20,715 bases of DNA, from NCBI GenBank assembly GCA_013115135.1, contig JABANP010000721.1, positions 1-20,715 of the forward strand, written 5' to 3'. A program made the translations under genes and the position numbers. Below the pieces are notes generated by a model. That model saw nothing but the letters and a program-made list of their open reading frames with translations. It ran no database searches and was not told the origin of the DNA. This document shows, one piece after another, positions 18,421 to 20,715 of this stretch; within the stretch, counting starts at the first letter, position 1, and every line of letters begins with the position of its first letter. This stretch comes from Perkinsus olseni (taxonomy: Eukaryota; Perkinsozoa; Perkinsida; Perkinsidae).

Positions 18421-19436
18421 TCAGGCACCCAGCATGGCTGCAAGTTTCTTCCAATTATCTTCAACAGATGCTGTCAACTCGAAGTCGTCAATCGTCCAGC
18501 TCTCCGTCGACTCGATCTGTGCTTGATGCCGTGGTACCAACCCTGAAAAAGGCAAATACGCAGCGCTAGGGAAGAACCGGTAATAGTAAGATCGTGGGCT
18601 AAATCCAGCACCCTATCAGTACTGAGTTTGCAGACTCCAGTCTGGTCGAGGGTGGCCTCCGATGAACCGAAGACTTCGAGCAGTCGTAGTTGCGCCGCCA
18701 ATCGGTCTCGTGAGAGAGCCGGTTTCGCCAAGTCAATATCACCAGTGAAATCCTGACGATACAACAAAATTCCGATACCGGGACTCGAACCCGGGTCGCC
18801 TGGGTGAAAGCCAGGTATCCTAACCAGCTAGACTATATCGGAACACGTATACATTCGGAATGAATCATAGAATATGCGGACTGGCAAAAGCCATTCCTAA
18901 TTATTCGGGCAGCCCAGATCGGGTTCCCTGATCAGCTCAACACTACGTCGACCTCCTCTTGCGGAGCCTCGAGCACGCGTTGGCCGAGTCCACCGCTGAT
19001 TTTCCTCTCAATATCGTCGAGCGTCTTCCTATACTCGGCTGCTTGCTGTTGTAGGTCACTTATCTCCTTCTCAATCCCTAAGGCAGTAGAACGATGCCCA
19101 AGTCCGCAAAGAGGAATGCTACAACTAGTTGGAATTTACGTCAGCTCTCACTGATGCCCACAATACTGCTCATTACCGTTCGAATGAAAGGCAACATATA
19201 GCTTTAATTCGCGGGACAACTCGGTCCCGAACGCATCGACTAGCGTTCCCAGTGGCGATCAAGTGCGCAGCAACCACCTCGGAATCACAGCATAACCAGC
19301 TCCGGCCAACCCTCTCACTCTCCTTCCGCTCACTCCAATACTTCACAGCTTCATTCTCTCTCTCGTCGATACTCCCTCGGACTGCCGCCGTGCTCTTCGC
19401 CGCTGCCACTGCCCGAGACGAGATGCTGTCCGCCAT
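18421..19436 (-). CDS. Coiled-coil protein, about 181 aa, four exons, tRNA-Glu in intron 2
   Basis: Model: exon 1 19436-19319, exon 2 19077-18947, exon 3 18752-18578, exon 4 18542-18421. Introns are 241, 194 and 35 nt with phases 1, 0, 1, all consistent; total 546 nt. The start is ATG 19436 (MADSISSRAVAAAKS) and the stop TGA 18421-18423. Residues about 25-65 form a charged coiled coil (ENEAVKYWSERKE, EKEISDLQQQAAEYRKTLDD). The C-terminal half is acidic and helical, ending NWKKLAAMLGA. Exon 3 begins at a clear acceptor (CGTCAG) and has no ATG of its own, so it needs an upstream exon; this is the case for one gene spanning the tRNA. Alternative: without splicing at 18946 the first part stops at 18932-18934, giving an 87-residue coiled-coil protein of about ATPase-inhibitor IF1 size, with exons 3-4 a separate gene. 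No family is recognised. Confidence 0.48.
18770..18842 (-). tRNA. tRNA-Glu (UUC)
   Basis: 73 nt on the - strand. The acceptor stem TCCGATA pairs with TATCGGA, and the discriminator is A. The anticodon arm CCTGG-CTTTCAC-CCAGG carries anticodon TTC (18806-18808). The T-arm has the B-box GGTTCGAGTCC. There is no intron and no encoded CCA. Sequence and anticodon match eukaryotic nuclear tRNA-Glu. It lies 17 bases upstream of an apparent 3' splice site on the same strand. Confidence 0.97.
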
Positions 19437-19635
19437 TTGAACTTGGATCTCAGGGAAAGTAATTGCCCGAAAATAAATGATACCACCCGGCATCTAATCC
19501 GATTCGAAGAGACGCTGAATAGCTTGTTTCCAACGACCCGATCATCTTAGAACCAACAAGACAGCAAGTCGTGGCTGAAAAATAAGCCTTCCTTCACAAA
19601 AACGGAAAATGCCGAATCATGGCTTGAAAAGCATT
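19437..19635. other. Spacer between OPRT and the coiled-coil gene
   Basis: About 200 bp between the OPRT stop and the next - strand start codon. It must hold the OPRT 3' end and the promoter of the next gene. No repeat or RNA gene seen. Confidence 0.4.
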
Positions 19636-20715
19636 CTATAGCACCCCATATCGCTGTCGATACTTCTCCAGGGCCTCATCCATACCCGGAGGAATGACTT
19701 CACCCGAGTTGCCCTCCTGTTTGGCGTAGGTCAATATCGAGTTGAGCTGGACTATGGAGTAGATCTTAATGCCGAACTTCTCACTCGCCAGCTACACACA
19801 ACATCGTAATGATGCCCTACATGCGCCCACGTAATTTGCGAGGCGATCCAAGTTGGATCATCCAGCATTTAGTCGGGCGACCCAAATATGCTCTCGCCAT
19901 CTATATTGAGCAATCATACTTCCCGTAGTAGTGCCCCAAGGCTTCTCAGCCGTCATGTACGCCCCCGTCCTCCGATAACTATGCAGGTTCCTATCGCTTC
20001 AATACTGTAGTTATGATGTAAGACACTCCAGGGTGAGTGACATCGGCAATCCACCCGAGCACTGACGTGATGCTCAAGAAGAGTCTAAGTTTGCCCGGTA
20101 GACAAGATCAGTCCTATCCCTAACATTACCTGTACCGCACTTTTCGTAGATTCTGGTGAAGCCCTCTCCTGACGATCCACCGCCACAATGGCCCCGACTA
20201 GCTCACACTCAGGGAACTGGCGTAACAGGTGCACGCTCTCTTGGATGGCAGTCCCAGCTGTAATGACGTCATCAATCAACTGAATCCAAAAGGTAATCCG
20301 AAGGTCTCCGGTTCGACTCCCGGTCTTACCAAAACCCTGCCTTTGAGAGGCCCGCCAATTATCATCCCTCCTTCGCCGTGATCCTTCACTTCTTTCCTAT
20401 TGAAAGCATACGGCAGCCCTGGACGGCCGTGCTTCAAGGCGAACACCATCGCCACTGCTGCACAAAGCGGAATACCCTGACAATGCAAGACCTCCTTTGT
20501 CCGCTTCAAGTCCATCCTCACTCACGATATACGCTCTAGGCTTTTGCCTCTATCCTGGATAAAATTTACTACCACACGATTCACGATACGTTCCCTCGAC
20601 GTCCCAAATTCCTGTGCGACTGTCTGAGGGGCCGCTGTACGTCGACTACCTTATATGCCGGTCCAAAAATGACGTCGAATTGGATGCCTTCCGCGACAAT
20701 AGCGTCAGCGTAGGC
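19636..20715 (-). CDS. Orotate phosphoribosyltransferase (3' part, cut by window edge)
   Basis: It makes orotidine 5'-monophosphate from orotate and PRPP, the fifth step of de novo pyrimidine synthesis. Exons: 20715-20650 (partial), 20476-20330, 20279-20130, 19791-19636; introns of 173, 50 and 338 nt, all phase 0. Exon 1 ends [10 protein letters not shown] and exon 2 continues GIPL, giving the family motif GPAYKGIPL. Exon 2 carries the flexible catalytic loop [11 protein letters not shown]. Exon 3 carries the PRPP-binding loop [12 protein letters not shown] and VDRQER. Exon 4 gives [17 protein letters not shown] and the C-terminus, with stop TAG at 19636-19638. The protein ends at the normal OPRT end, so it is not the animal/plant OPRT-OMP-decarboxylase fusion. 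A decarboxylase in front (the order known in trypanosomatids) cannot be excluded because the N-terminus lies outside. Confidence 0.96.
20280..20329 (-). other. 50-nt OPRT intron resembling an antisense tRNA 3' half
   Basis: Donor GTAAGA and acceptor ATTCAG on the - strand. Read on the + strand, this stretch is GGTAATCCGAAGGTC followed by a T-arm with the perfect B-box GGTTCGACTCC (20310-20320) and an acceptor-like TCTTACCA. The order and spacing (variable loop AGGTC, T-arm, acceptor) are those of a tRNA from about position 34 to 73. No 5' half is present, so it is not a tRNA gene. Confidence 0.7.

Noticed and set aside
20281..20331. A tRNA gene on the + strand
   Set aside because: Only the 3' half exists, T-stem has a mismatch, the base at position 33 is not T, and the stretch is an OPRT intron.

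Overview
The window is eukaryotic nuclear DNA, most likely from an alveolate protist of the Perkinsus type. That assignment is an inference from the very short introns, roughly balanced GC, same-strand gene order and mobile-element content; no marker gene settles it. The window holds one retrotransposon on the + strand, several spliced genes that all lie on the - strand, one certain tRNA gene, and two further mobile elements between the genes.

Positions 1-5393 are a nearly complete tyrosine-recombinase (YR) retrotransposon of the Ngaro/PAT layout. It runs A1 repeat, gag-like ORF, reverse transcriptase plus RNase H, tyrosine recombinase, B1, A2, B2. All catalytic motifs can be read, but across several reading frames and past in-frame TGA codons, so this copy looks decayed. 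Its Gag starts with a SAM-like domain and later carries a CCCH-type zinc finger.

Positions 5394-9560 hold a seven-exon cytochrome P450 (6245-8179, -) with one single-base frameshift just before the haem motif. A TRIM-like LTR element (8203-9555) sits 23 bp upstream of the apparent start codon. It is an inverted composite, yet the whole unit is flanked by one 5-bp duplication (GCGAC).

Positions 9561-12528 are gene-poor. They hold an AT-rich island, two strong palindromes and weak coding traces. At 12529-13315 (-) a four-exon gene encodes a 215-residue secreted coiled-coil protein that I do not recognise. Positions 13661-14659 are a PIF/Harbinger-type MITE (CTG duplication) with two tRNA-like segments inside.

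Positions 15382-20715 carry further - strand genes: a small three-exon gene, a candidate exon, a membrane-anchored protein, a coiled-coil protein whose best gene model has a tRNA-Glu gene inside an intron, and the 3' part of orotate phosphoribosyltransferase, cut by the right edge. Many introns are only 35-55 nt and most begin GTGAG or GTAAG. One OPRT intron looks like the antisense of a tRNA 3' half. I see no functional link between the genes. The P450 and OPRT identities are firm; the other gene models rest on splice-phase agreement alone.
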